A model generated the notes under the pieces. That model had not been told where the DNA came from. It ran no database searches and saw nothing but the letters and a program-made list of their open reading frames with translations. A DNA stretch of 48,872 nt from Inquilinus limosus (GTDB lineage Bacteria > Pseudomonadota > Alphaproteobacteria > DSM-16000 > Inquilinaceae), in assembly GCF_002195995.1 (NCBI RefSeq), contig NZ_NHON01000002.1, forward strand, positions 7,501 to 56,372, in the 5' to 3' direction. Positions 1 to 8,162 of this stretch are shown piece by piece. Numbering within the stretch: the stretch's first letter is position 1; every line of letters starts with the position of its first letter. The position numbers and the translations under genes were made by a program.

Positions 1-714
1 CGGCCCGCGCCGAACATCTACACCGTCTCGGCTGATCCCTATGTCATCGCCTACAATAAGCTGTTGCTGCCGGAAGCGCAGTGGCCGAAGACGGTCGGCG
101 ACATTGTCAAGCTGGTGAAGGACAATCCGGGCCAGTTCGACCGCAAGATCGCCACCGGGCAGCCGATGGCCAGCGCGGCCAGCCAGAACATGATGGCCCA
201 CTACGTCAATGCGGTCGGCGAGGAGCGCGCGCTGGCGGAGTTCGCGGCCCTCGGACCGATCTCCGACCTGTACCGCTCGGCCGGCCCGATCATGGAGAAG
301 ATCACCACCGGCGAGTATCTCATCGGCTACCGTCTGTCGGGCATCCAGCTGTTCCCGCTGATCGCCGACCCAACCCGCGCCAGCGTGCTCGGCTGGGCAT
401 TCCCGGCCGACGGCACGCTCATGCTGATGCGCCACATCGCCATGGCAAAGACGGTCAAGAACCGCAATTCGACCCGGCTGCTGATCGACTTCATCCTGTC
501 GCGCGACGGGCAGGTGGCCCTGGCTTCCGGCGGCCTGATGCCCTACCGCAGCGATGTGAACCTGCCGGACGGGCCGAACGGCTACACCTACCAGAAGATC
601 GCCCAGCAGATCGGCGAGAAGAACATCATCCGCACCACCTTCGAGCCCCGGCTGCTGCGCCCGCCGCAGGAGCTGGTCGACAAGGTGAACGCCGCCTACA
701 AGGTCCAGGGCTGA
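1..714 (+). CDS. Iron(III)-type ABC transporter substrate-binding protein, C-terminal part
   Basis: The reading frame is open from the first base, so the 5' end, including any signal peptide, lies outside the window. The 237 visible residues resemble the second lobe of family-1 periplasmic binding proteins of the iron(III)/FbpA type, which deliver ligand to the permease encoded next. Recognisable features are a Gln-Trp-Pro-Lys-Thr segment near residue 27 and a C-terminal region with Ser-Arg-Asp-Gly-Gln-Val-Ala-Leu-Ala-Ser, typical of the late helices of this fold. The permease starts 20 bp after the stop, an operon arrangement. The ligand is probably an organic acid rather than free ferric ion, inferred from the enolase-superfamily genes downstream. 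The family call is good; the substrate is a guess. Confidence 0.85.
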   Translation, partial: RPAPNIYTVSADPYVIAYNKLLLPEAQWPKTVGDIVKLVKDNPGQFDRKIATGQPMASAASQNMMAHYVNAVGEERALAEFAALGPISDLYRSAGPIMEKITTGEYLIGYRLSGIQLFPLIADPTRASVLGWAFPADGTLMLMRHIAMAKTVKNRNSTRLLIDFILSRDGQVALASGGLMPYRSDVNLPDGPNGYTYQKIAQQIGEKNIIRTTFEPRLLRPPQELVDKVNAAYKVQG

Positions 715-733
715 GCGGCGGGGCCCGGTCGTC

Positions 734-2488
734 ATGGCACAGGTTCGACCGGTGGGCGCCGGCTATAGCGAGGCGCCAGGCCTCGGCACGCATCGCGACA
801 TGCCGGGGGCCCGGCTCTGGCGCTTCTGGCGCAACCGGCTGCCGCTGGCGGTGCGCTGGGCGATCGCCCTGTTCCTGCTGGCGCTGCTGATCTCCCCGAT
901 GCTGCCGCTGCTGTACCAGGCCCTCATCGACCGTCCGCTCTATGAGGACGGCCAGGTTTGGACGCTGCAGAACTTCCGGGAGCTCGTCTCCGACCCCAAC
1001 TTCCAGTCGGCCTGCGTCAACACGCTGTGGTTCGCAATCCTCGGCACCGCGATCTCGACCACGACCGGCTTCATCGTGGCCCTGGGGCTGGAGCGGTTCG
1101 ACCTGCCGTTCCGCCGCGCGCTGAAGATCCTGTTCCTGTCGCCGATCTTCATCTCGGCGCTGATCCTGGCTTTCTCCTGGTCGATGCTGTACGGGCCCAG
1201 CGGCTATGCCGCGATCCTGCTCAAGGCGTCGCTCGGGATCAGCCTGCCGAACCTCAACTCGCTGGTCGGGATGAGCGTGCTGGCCGGGGTGTCTGCGGCG
1301 CCGATCAGCTACCTGTTCTTCGCCGCGGCGATGCGGAACATCCCGCCGACGCTCGAGGACGCGGCGCGGACGGCCGGCGCCTCGCCGCTGCGGGCGGTGC
1401 TCGGCGTTGTCCTGCCGCTGATGCGGCCGTCGCTGATCTACTGCATCCTGCTCAACCTCGTCATGAAGTTCGACCAGCTCGCCGTGCCGCTGGTGGTGGG
1501 CGAGCCGGCGCGGATCAAGGTGCTGGCGACCTATCTCTACGAGAAGGGGCTGCAGACCCAGTCCGACTACGGCATCGTCAGCGCCACGGCGGTGGTGATG
1601 CTGGTCGTGGTCCAGGTCGTGATCGCCCTGCAGAAATACACGCTGGGCGACGTCCGCCGCTACACCACGATCGGCGGCCGCAGCATGAAGCGCGGCATGA
1701 TCCGGCTGGGCGCCGCCGGCTGGGCCGTGTCCGGCGCGCTCCTCGTCTACACGCTGCTGACCACCGGCATCCCCAGCGCCTTCCTGATCCTGCGTTCCTT
1801 CTGCTCCTTCATGTCGCCGCTGATCCCGATCAGCCAGGTGCTGACGTTGGACAATTTCCGGCTGGTGCTGGGCTACGACGCCTATGTCCGCAGCATCATC
1901 AACACCATCATCATCGCCACGGTCGGCGGCTTCGGCGCCCTGGTCCTGACCTTCGCCTCCAGCGTCGTCGCCTACCGCTCGCCGCCGCTGCTGCGCCGGG
2001 TGGTCGAGCAGACGGCCTTCATCCCGCGCGCCATCCCCGGCATGGTGGTCGGCATCGGCATCTTCTACGCGGCGGTGATCCTGCCTGGCGGCGGCTATCT
2101 GCGCGGCAGCCTGGCGATCCTGATGATCGCCTTCACCATCCGCTACTTCTCGGGCGGCTTCGCCGTGCTGGGGCCGTCCTTCCACCAGATCGGCCAGGAT
2201 CTCGAACGTGCGGTCCGGGTGGCGGGCGGGGGCGAGATGCGCTCGATCCGGGCCGTCACCATCCCGCTGCTGCGCCCGGCGCTGGTGGGCTGCTTCCTGC
2301 TGTACTTCGTGCAGTTCTTCAAGGAATACGCGGCCGCATCCTTCCTGTTCGGGCCTGACACGGCCGTTGTCGGCACCACGATGCTGCAGCTCGACCTGAT
2401 GGGTAATCTCGGCCCCGTCGCCGCGCTGTCGGTCATCGTCCTGGCGCTGACGCTGCCGATCGCGGTGCTCGTCTATGCCAAGGATTGA
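734..2488 (+). CDS. ABC transporter permease, fused double domain (FbpB-like)
   Basis: This inner-membrane channel subunit has 584 residues, about twice a single permease, with two homologous halves of roughly six hydrophobic segments each. That is the usual form in iron(III)/2-aminoethylphosphonate-type importers. Each half carries an EAA-type cytoplasmic loop that contacts the ATPase: Glu-Asp-Ala-Ala-Arg-Thr-Ala-Gly near residue 213 and Leu-Glu-Arg-Ala-Val-Arg-Val-Ala-Gly near residue 490. The N-terminal 35 residues are polar before the first membrane segment. The gene lies between the binding protein and the ATPase, whose likely start is 13 bp beyond this stop. It is paralogous to the permease at 10179. 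The start ATG has only a weak ribosome-binding site. Confidence 0.9.
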   Translation: MAQVRPVGAGYSEAPGLGTHRDMPGARLWRFWRNRLPLAVRWAIALFLLALLISPMLPLLYQALIDRPLYEDGQVWTLQNFRELVSDPNFQSACVNTLWFAILGTAISTTTGFIVALGLERFDLPFRRALKILFLSPIFISALILAFSWSMLYGPSGYAAILLKASLGISLPNLNSLVGMSVLAGVSAAPISYLFFAAAMRNIPPTLEDAARTAGASPLRAVLGVVLPLMRPSLIYCILLNLVMKFDQLAVPLVVGEPARIKVLATYLYEKGLQTQSDYGIVSATAVVMLVVVQVVIALQKYTLGDVRRYTTIGGRSMKRGMIRLGAAGWAVSGALLVYTLLTTGIPSAFLILRSFCSFMSPLIPISQVLTLDNFRLVLGYDAYVRSIINTIIIATVGGFGALVLTFASSVVAYRSPPLLRRVVEQTAFIPRAIPGMVVGIGIFYAAVILPGGGYLRGSLAILMIAFTIRYFSGGFAVLGPSFHQIGQDLERAVRVAGGGEMRSIRAVTIPLLRPALVGCFLLYFVQFFKEYAAASFLFGPDTAVVGTTMLQLDLMGNLGPVAALSVIVLALTLPIAVLVYAKD

Positions 2489-2501
2489 AGGGGGCCAGGG
2501 A

Positions 2502-3593
2502 TTGAACGCGATCACCCAGATGGATATCGCCGTCGGCCTCTCCGGCATCAGCAAATCGTTCGGCAGCCTGACGGTGCTGGACGACGTCACCCTGACGGTC
2601 AAGGAAGGTTCGTTCACCTCGCTGCTCGGTCCCAGCGGCTGCGGCAAGACCACGCTGCTCAACATTATCGGCGGCCTCGACCGGCCGACCGCCGGCGAGA
2701 TCCGGTTCGGCAGCGACCCGATCTATTCCGACCGGCAGGGGATCAACGTCCCGACCGAGCACCGCAACATCGGCTATGTGTTCCAGAGCTACGCGCTGTG
2801 GCCGCACATGACGGTGCTGCAGAATGTCGGCTACGCGCTGAAGATCCGCCGTGCGCCGGCCGCCGAGCGCCAGCAGCGGTCGCGCGAGATGCTGGAGAAG
2901 CTGGAGCTCGACGCGCTCGCCGACCGCTACCCCTTCCAGCTGTCGGGCGGCCAGCAGCAGCGCGTCGCCATCGCCCGCTCCCTGGTCTACCGCCCGCGCC
3001 TGCTGCTGCTGGACGAGCCGCTGTCCAACCTCGACGCCCAGCTGCGGGAGCGTGCGCGGGCCTGGCTGCGCTCGGTGCACGAGAGCTTCGGCCTGACCAC
3101 GATCCTGGTGACCCACGACCAGAGCGAGGCGCTGTCGATGAGCGACCAGGTGGTCCTGCTCAGCCGCGGCTCGGTCGAGCAGGTCGGCGCCGCCGCCGAG
3201 GTCTATGAGCGGCCCCGCACCGCGCATGTCGCGGAGTTCGTTGGCGGCGCCAACTTGATCCACGGCCGCATCGGCGCCTCCGGCACCGAGGTGATGGCCG
3301 AGGCCGGCATCGTCGTGGCCGTCCGCACGACATCGGCCCTGGCCGAGGGTACGCCGATCTGCGTCGCCATTCGGCCGCAGAAGATCCGGCTGCTGGCGCC
3401 CGGCGAGGTGGCCGGGGGGGCGGGGACGGTGCTGCCCTTCACGCCCAAAACGGTGCTCTACCTGGGCTCCAGCTTCGAGATCACCGGTTCCACGCCGCTG
3501 GGCGACCTGCGGGTGCTGGCCGACCGGGCGCCGCCGGTCCAGGACGCCCGGGTCCTGCTGCCGACGGCAGACTGCCTCTGCGTCAACCCCTGA
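2502..3593 (+). CDS. ABC transporter ATP-binding protein (iron(III)/organic-acid type)
   Basis: The energising subunit of the importer. It has a Walker A motif (Gly-Pro-Ser-Gly-Cys-Gly-Lys-Thr-Thr), a Q-loop in Phe-Gln-Ser-Tyr-Ala, the ABC signature Leu-Ser-Gly-Gly-Gln-Gln-Gln-Arg, Walker B ending Asp-Glu-Pro and a switch His in Thr-His-Asp. A C-terminal TOBE-like part of about 120 residues follows. Start choice: an ATG at 2475 overlaps the permease and has no Shine-Dalgarno; an ATG at 2520 also lacks one; the TTG at 2502 follows GAAGGGGG by about 8 bp and is preferred. The dehydratase gene starts 9 bp downstream. The closest relative in the window is the ATPase at 11950. Confidence 0.9.
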   Translation: MNAITQMDIAVGLSGISKSFGSLTVLDDVTLTVKEGSFTSLLGPSGCGKTTLLNIIGGLDRPTAGEIRFGSDPIYSDRQGINVPTEHRNIGYVFQSYALWPHMTVLQNVGYALKIRRAPAAERQQRSREMLEKLELDALADRYPFQLSGGQQQRVAIARSLVYRPRLLLLDEPLSNLDAQLRERARAWLRSVHESFGLTTILVTHDQSEALSMSDQVVLLSRGSVEQVGAAAEVYERPRTAHVAEFVGGANLIHGRIGASGTEVMAEAGIVVAVRTTSALAEGTPICVAIRPQKIRLLAPGEVAGGAGTVLPFTPKTVLYLGSSFEITGSTPLGDLRVLADRAPPVQDARVLLPTADCLCVNP

Positions 3594-3602
3594 GGGGCGA
3601 GC

Positions 3603-4766
3603 ATGACGATGAAGATCGCAACCGTCGAACCGCTGCCGATCGGCCGCTACCTCTATGTCCGGATCACCACCGAATCCGGCCTGACCGGGATCGGCGAATC
3701 CGGCGCCTGGGGCCATCTGGAGGCCAGCGCCGCGGCCATCGCCAAGTTCGGCGCCTATCTCGTCGGCAAGGATGCCCGCCCGATCGAGCATCACTGGAAC
3801 GTGATGCACCGCTCGCACCACTTCACCGGCGCGGCGATCACCGGCGCGATCTCGGCGATCGACATCGCGCTGTGGGACCTCAAGGGCAAGCAGCTCGGCG
3901 TGCCGGTCTACGAGCTGCTGGGCGGCCCGATGCGGCAGAAGGCCCGGCTCTACGCCCATGTGAAGGGCCGCACCATCGATGAGCAGGCGGCGCATGTCTC
4001 GGCCCTGCGCAAAGCCGGCTTCACCGCTGTCGGGCACCTGAACCCGCTGCTCGACGAGAGCATCGAGGACCCGTATTTCCGCGCCCATGCCCGCAAGATG
4101 CGGGACGCGATCCGCAACGTCGCCCGGCTGCGCGAGGCGGCGGGCGAGGACATGGATCTCTGCATCGAGATCCACCGCCGGCTGACGGTGCCGGAGGCGG
4201 TGACCTTGGCGCGGGGGATCGAGCCCTACCACCCGATGTTCTTCGAGGATCCGCTGCCGCCGGCCAATCCGGACGCGATGGCATGGGTCGCCGACCATGT
4301 CCCGATCCCGATCGCGACGGGCGAGCGCTACACCAGCCTGCACCAGTTCCAGACTCTGCTGGCCCGCCGCGGCGTGCAGTACCTGCGGCCCTGCATCTGC
4401 CTGTGCGGCGGCATCACCGGCGGCCGCAAGATCGCGGCTCTGGCCGAGGCGCATGACGCCCAGATCGTGCCGCACAACCCGCTCTCGCCCGTCAGCCTCG
4501 CCGCCTGCCTGCAGCTCGACGCCGCGATCCCGAACCTGGCGATCCAGGAATACCCGTCGGCCAGCCCCGGCGCGGACGGTTCCGCCGCGTTGCCGGCGCA
4601 TGATGTGGTGACCGGCCTGGACCAGCCGAAGGACGGCTTCATCCGCATCCCCGACGGCCCCGGCCTGGGCATCGAGCTGGTGCAGGGGATCGAGCATCGC
4701 GAGCCGGTGCGGCCCCGCCCCATCCAGATGCGTCCCCATGTCGACGGCAGCGTCGTCGACCAGTAG
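3603..4766 (+). CDS. Mandelate racemase/enolase-superfamily protein, galactonate-dehydratase-like with altered active site
   Basis: A predicted cytoplasmic Mg-dependent acid-sugar dehydratase-like enzyme of 387 residues, with an N-terminal capping domain (1-120) and a TIM barrel. Metal-ligand positions appear as Glu189 (Ile-Glu-Ile-His-Arg-Arg, where most of the superfamily has Asp), Glu215 (Phe-Phe-Glu-Asp-Pro) and Glu241 (Ala-Thr-Gly-Glu-Arg). No Lys-x-Lys is present: that strand reads Phe-Thr-Ala-Val-Gly-His-Leu. His291 (Val-Pro-His-Asn-Pro) matches the general-acid His of galactonate dehydratase, but its Asp partner is replaced by Cys264 (Arg-Pro-Cys-Ile-Cys). The paralogue at 13071 keeps that Asp. 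Both end in Asp-Gly-Ser-Val-Val-Asp-Gln. The gene ends the first ABC cassette, suggesting it acts on the imported acid. Fold certain; reaction unknown. Confidence 0.88.
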   Translation: MTMKIATVEPLPIGRYLYVRITTESGLTGIGESGAWGHLEASAAAIAKFGAYLVGKDARPIEHHWNVMHRSHHFTGAAITGAISAIDIALWDLKGKQLGVPVYELLGGPMRQKARLYAHVKGRTIDEQAAHVSALRKAGFTAVGHLNPLLDESIEDPYFRAHARKMRDAIRNVARLREAAGEDMDLCIEIHRRLTVPEAVTLARGIEPYHPMFFEDPLPPANPDAMAWVADHVPIPIATGERYTSLHQFQTLLARRGVQYLRPCICLCGGITGGRKIAALAEAHDAQIVPHNPLSPVSLAACLQLDAAIPNLAIQEYPSASPGADGSAALPAHDVVTGLDQPKDGFIRIPDGPGLGIELVQGIEHREPVRPRPIQMRPHVDGSVVDQ

Positions 4767-4788
4767 TCAACCATCCGAGGACCAACCG

Positions 4789-5910
4789 ATGTCAGCCACA
4801 GAAGACGCCGCGCGCGGGGCGGTGAAGATCACCCGCGTGTCGACGGCCGACTACCAGTGGAAGCGGGCGCGGCCGATCACCAACGGCCTGCACACCTACA
4901 CCACCTCCGACATGACCGTGGTCAGGATCGAGACCGATGCCGGCGTCACCGGCTACGGCGTCGGCCGCCCGCGCCCGGGCGAGCGCGAGCTGCGCGCCAG
5001 CTTCCTGGAGACCTTGGTCGGCCGCGACCCGACGATGACCGAGGCGATCTGGTCCGGGCTGTGGAGCCCCAAGCTGTCCGGCCGGCGCGGCTACGAGACC
5101 CGGGCGCTGTCGTCGATCGACCTGGCGCTGTGGGACATCAAGGCCAAGCTGGCGAACATGCCGCTGTACAAGCTGCTGGGCGGCTATCGCACCCGCATCC
5201 CGATCTACATCGCCGGCGGCTATTACAGCGAGGGCAAGGGCCACAAGGAGCTGCAGCAGGAGGTCGCCTCCTACGTGGAGCTCGGCGCCAGGGCGGTGAA
5301 GATGAAGATCGGCGCTGTGCCGATCAAGGAGGACGTGGCCCGCATCAAGGCGGTGCGCGAGGCCATCGGCCCCGACGTCAAGCTGCTGATGGATGCCAAC
5401 TGCGCCTATCGCTATTACGACGCCATCCAGTTGGCGCAGCGGGCCGAGGAGTACGAGCCCTTCTGGTTCGAGGAGCCGGTGCAGCCGGACGATTATGACG
5501 GCTTCCGCAAGATCGCGGCGGCGACCTCGATCCCGATCGCGACCGGCGAGAACGAATACACCAAGCACGGCTTCCGCGATCTGATCGCCACCCAGGCGGT
5601 CGCCATCCTGAACCCCGACGCGCGCTACATGGGCGGGGTGACGGAGTTCATGAAGGTCGCCGCCATGGCCCAGGCGCACGGGCTGGACATCTGCCCGCAT
5701 GGCGACCAGCAGGCCCATCTGCATCTGCTGGCGGCGATCCCGAACGCCCGGCTGCTGGAGTTCTATCCGAAGAAGGTCAACGCCATGGCGGGCGAGGTCT
5801 ATCTGCACCCGCCGGTGCTGAACGACGACGGCACCGTCACGGTGCCCGACCTGCCGGGCATCGGGCTGGACCCGAACGAGGAGGCGCTGGCGCCCTACCG
5901 CATCGGCTGA
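4789..5910 (+). CDS. Mandelate racemase/muconate lactonizing enzyme family protein
   Basis: A 373-residue enolase-superfamily enzyme with a complete mandelate-racemase-type active site: Lys171-x-Lys173 (Val-Lys-Met-Lys-Ile-Gly), Asp202 in Met-Asp-Ala-Asn, Glu228 in Trp-Phe-Glu-Glu-Pro, Glu254 in Thr-Gly-Glu-Asn, Asp277 and His304 in Cys-Pro-His-Gly. Members abstract the proton alpha to a carboxylate, giving racemisation, cycloisomerisation or dehydration of hydroxy acids. The preferred ATG at 4789 follows GAGG; an upstream in-frame ATG at 4738 would overlap the previous gene by 29 bp. It is the fifth gene of the first operon and its 3' end overlaps the convergent LysR gene by 16 bp. An epimerase or dehydratase acting on a tartrate- or aldarate-like acid is plausible. 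Confidence 0.9.
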   Translation: MSATEDAARGAVKITRVSTADYQWKRARPITNGLHTYTTSDMTVVRIETDAGVTGYGVGRPRPGERELRASFLETLVGRDPTMTEAIWSGLWSPKLSGRRGYETRALSSIDLALWDIKAKLANMPLYKLLGGYRTRIPIYIAGGYYSEGKGHKELQQEVASYVELGARAVKMKIGAVPIKEDVARIKAVREAIGPDVKLLMDANCAYRYYDAIQLAQRAEEYEPFWFEEPVQPDDYDGFRKIAAATSIPIATGENEYTKHGFRDLIATQAVAILNPDARYMGGVTEFMKVAAMAQAHGLDICPHGDQQAHLHLLAAIPNARLLEFYPKKVNAMAGEVYLHPPVLNDDGTVTVPDLPGIGLDPNEEALAPYRIG

Positions 5911-6818
5911 CGGCCCGGCTCGTCGGTTTCGGTGTCGAAGCCGCGGCCGGCGGCCCAGGCGCGGGCCAGCAGCCAGAACGCCTCGGCCTGGGCGCTCTGG
6001 CGCGCCCGTGGCCGGAACAGGCGGATCTCGATCGCGATCGGCGGCGTGGCCGGGCCGATGGCGGCCAGCCGGCCGGCAGCGAGGTCGTCGCCGCAGATGC
6101 TGCGCGGCAGCCAGGCGGCGCCGCGGCCGTTCCGCACCATGCTGTGCAGGACCGCGGCCAGGTGCGAGGTGAAGACCGGCGGCTGGCTCATCCTTCGGCC
6201 ATGGACGCCGGAGACGATGCGGCCGAGCCCGGATTCGGCGCTGTAGGCCAGGTAGGGAAGGGTGGCCGGGTCCTGCGCGGCGAGGTCCGGCGCGACCGCC
6301 AGTTGCAGGGCGTCGTGGCCGATGGGCAAGGCCTTGAACAGGGAGGCGTCGAGCCGGTTCGGCACGGCGTGGTGATGGTGGCAGATCAGGAAATGGGCCT
6401 GGCCGTTGGCGAGCACCTGCTCGCAGCCCTGCATGCTGTCCGAGATCAGCCGCACGCTGCCGATCGCGGCGCTGGGGGCCAGCGAGCCCAGCCAGTCCGG
6501 GAAGAAGGCGAAGGACAGCGAATGGGTGGCGGCGAAGCGCAGCGCCGTGGCCTCGCTGCTGCCGGCCTCGCGCGCCGCGTCGCGGGCCTGGTGCAGCCGG
6601 CGCAGGGTCTCCGTGGCGGCCGGCCGGAACTGGCGGCCGGCCTCGGTCAGCCCGACGCGGTGCGTGGCCCGGTCGAACAGCGGCGTCCCGACCCAGTCCT
6701 CCAGCGACCGGATGCGGCGGCTGAAGGCCGGCTGGGTGACGTGGCGCGCCCGTGCGGCCCGGGAGAAGTTCCCGGTCTCGGCCAGGGCGACGAAGTCCTC
6801 GAGCCAGGTCAGCTCCAT
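5895..6818 (-). CDS. LysR-family transcriptional regulator, divergent from tarD
   Basis: A 307-residue LysR protein with an N-terminal winged helix-turn-helix (residues 3-62; Asn-Phe-Ser-Arg-Ala-Ala-Arg and Gln-Pro-Ala-Phe-Ser-Arg-Arg) and a periplasmic-binding-protein-like effector domain. The ATG at 6818 begins Met-Glu-Leu-Thr-Trp-Leu, the normal family N-terminus; the extra 41 upstream codons are unlikely to be translated. It is transcribed away from the tartrate dehydratase gene, with 142 bp between the two starts, the classic arrangement for a LysR activator and its target. Its 3' end runs into the operon at 4789. The likely effector is tartrate or a related hydroxy acid (inference). No T-N11-A box could be chosen with confidence. 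Confidence 0.9.
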   Translation of the reverse strand: MELTWLEDFVALAETGNFSRAARARHVTQPAFSRRIRSLEDWVGTPLFDRATHRVGLTEAGRQFRPAATETLRRLHQARDAAREAGSSEATALRFAATHSLSFAFFPDWLGSLAPSAAIGSVRLISDSMQGCEQVLANGQAHFLICHHHHAVPNRLDASLFKALPIGHDALQLAVAPDLAAQDPATLPYLAYSAESGLGRIVSGVHGRRMSQPPVFTSHLAAVLHSMVRNGRGAAWLPRSICGDDLAAGRLAAIGPATPPIAIEIRLFRPRARQSAQAEAFWLLARAWAAGRGFDTETDEPGRQPMR

Positions 6819-6960
6819 CGATGATGCCGGATGCACATGGTTTGACGCCGGATCGGCATTGGCCCGCGGCCGCTGCCACTCGTTATTGTGATGGTTGCGG
6901 GATCGCGATCTGCAAATGATCGGCAAGTGACGGCATGGCATAGACGGAAGGATTGCAAGT

Positions 6961-8130
6961 ATGAGGATCGTCGATATTCGCGAGAAGACCGTGTCGATCG
7001 CGTCGTCGATCGCGAATGCTTACATCGACTTCTCGAAGATGACGTGCTCCGTGGTGGCCGTCGTGACCGATGTGGTGCGGGACGGGAAGCCGGTGGTCGG
7101 GTTCGGCTTCAACTCGAACGGCCGCTACGGCCAGGGGGCGCTGATCCGCGAGCGGCTGATGCCGCGTCTGCAGGAGGCGGACCCCGCGGCGCTGGTCGAC
7201 GCGGCGGCGGACAACCTCGACCCCTTCGCCATCTGGGCGGCGATGATGGCGAATGAGAAGCCCGGCGGCCATGGCGAGCGCTCGGTCGCGGTCGGCACCG
7301 TCGACATGGCGGTGTGGGACGCCGTCGCCAAGATCGCGCGGCAGCCGCTGTGGCGCCTGCTGGCCGACCGGTATCGCGGTGGGCAGGCCGACGAGACCGT
7401 CTGGGTCTATGCCGCCGGCGGCTACTACTACCCCGGCAAGGACCTGACGCAGCTCAGGGACGAGATGCGCGGCTACCGAGACCGCGGCTACCGGGTGGTC
7501 AAGATGAAGATCGGCGGCGCGCCGCTGGCCGAAGATCTGCGCCGCATCGAGGCGGTCCTCGAGGTGGTGGGGGAGGGCGGGTGCCTGGCGGTCGACGCCA
7601 ATGGCCGCTTCGACCTCGCCACCGCCCTCGCCTATGCCCGGGCGCTCGAGCCCTACGGCCTCCGCTGGTACGAGGAGGCGGGCGACCCCCTCGACTACGC
7701 CCTGCAGAAGGAGCTGTCTTCCGTCTATCCCGGCCGGATGGCGACCGGGGAGAATCTGTTCTCCCACCAGGACGCCCGCAACCTGCTGCGCCATGGTGGA
7801 ATGAACCCGGAGCGGGACGTGCTGCAGTTCGACTGCGCCCTGTCTTACGGCCTGGTCGAATACCTGCGCACGCTGGATGTGCTGGCCGCCGCCGGCTGGT
7901 CCACCCGCCGGGTGGTGCCGCATGGCGGGCACCAGATGTCGCTGAACATCGCCGCCGGCCTGCATCTCGGCGGCAATGAATCCTACCCCGACATGTTCCA
8001 GCCCTTCGGCGGCTTCGCCGACGGTATCGCGGTGGAGGACGGCTTCGTCAGGCTGCCGGACCAGCCGGGCATCGGCTTCGAGGCCAAGCCCGCCCTCTAT
8101 GCGGTGATGAAGGGCCTGGTCGACGCCTAG
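6961..8130 (+). CDS. tarD: D(-)-tartrate dehydratase
   Basis: This enzyme dehydrates D-tartrate to oxaloacetate (via the enol) with Mg2+. The 389-residue product closely matches the characterised Bradyrhizobium japonicum enzyme as remembered: Asn-Ala-Tyr-Ile-Asp-Phe near residue 19, Asn-Ser-Asn-Gly-Arg-Tyr-Gly-Gln-Gly near 51 and Glu-Lys-Pro-Gly-Gly-His-Gly-Glu-Arg near 99. Active-site elements are Lys181-Met-Lys183, Asp212 in Val-Asp-Ala-Asn-Gly-Arg, Glu239 in Trp-Tyr-Glu-Glu, Glu264 in Ala-Thr-Gly-Glu-Asn and His321 in Val-Pro-His-Gly-Gly. A Shine-Dalgarno AAGGA precedes the ATG. It is transcribed alone, divergent from the LysR gene. This is the best-identified catalytic function in the window and anchors the reading of the whole first region. 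Confidence 0.95.
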   Translation: MRIVDIREKTVSIASSIANAYIDFSKMTCSVVAVVTDVVRDGKPVVGFGFNSNGRYGQGALIRERLMPRLQEADPAALVDAAADNLDPFAIWAAMMANEKPGGHGERSVAVGTVDMAVWDAVAKIARQPLWRLLADRYRGGQADETVWVYAAGGYYYPGKDLTQLRDEMRGYRDRGYRVVKMKIGGAPLAEDLRRIEAVLEVVGEGGCLAVDANGRFDLATALAYARALEPYGLRWYEEAGDPLDYALQKELSSVYPGRMATGENLFSHQDARNLLRHGGMNPERDVLQFDCALSYGLVEYLRTLDVLAAAGWSTRRVVPHGGHQMSLNIAAGLHLGGNESYPDMFQPFGGFADGIAVEDGFVRLPDQPGIGFEAKPALYAVMKGLVDA

Positions 8131-8162
8131 CACCGCGTCCCCGGTGTCGCGGCGATCCGGCG

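Noticed and set aside
626-2665. Long antisense open frame of 679 codons
   Set aside because: It lies opposite the permease gene and is very rich in Arg, Gln, Asp, Gly and His with no domain or start signal. It is a typical shadow of GC-rich coding DNA. The same holds for long minus-strand frames at 2433-4739, 4792-6879, 10113-11957 and 34439-36853.
734-3593. Assignment of the first importer as a ferric iron uptake system
   Set aside because: The family name reflects sequence similarity only. The operon contains acid-sugar enzymes and no iron-related genes or Fur-box-like sequence was seen, so a specific iron role is not supported.
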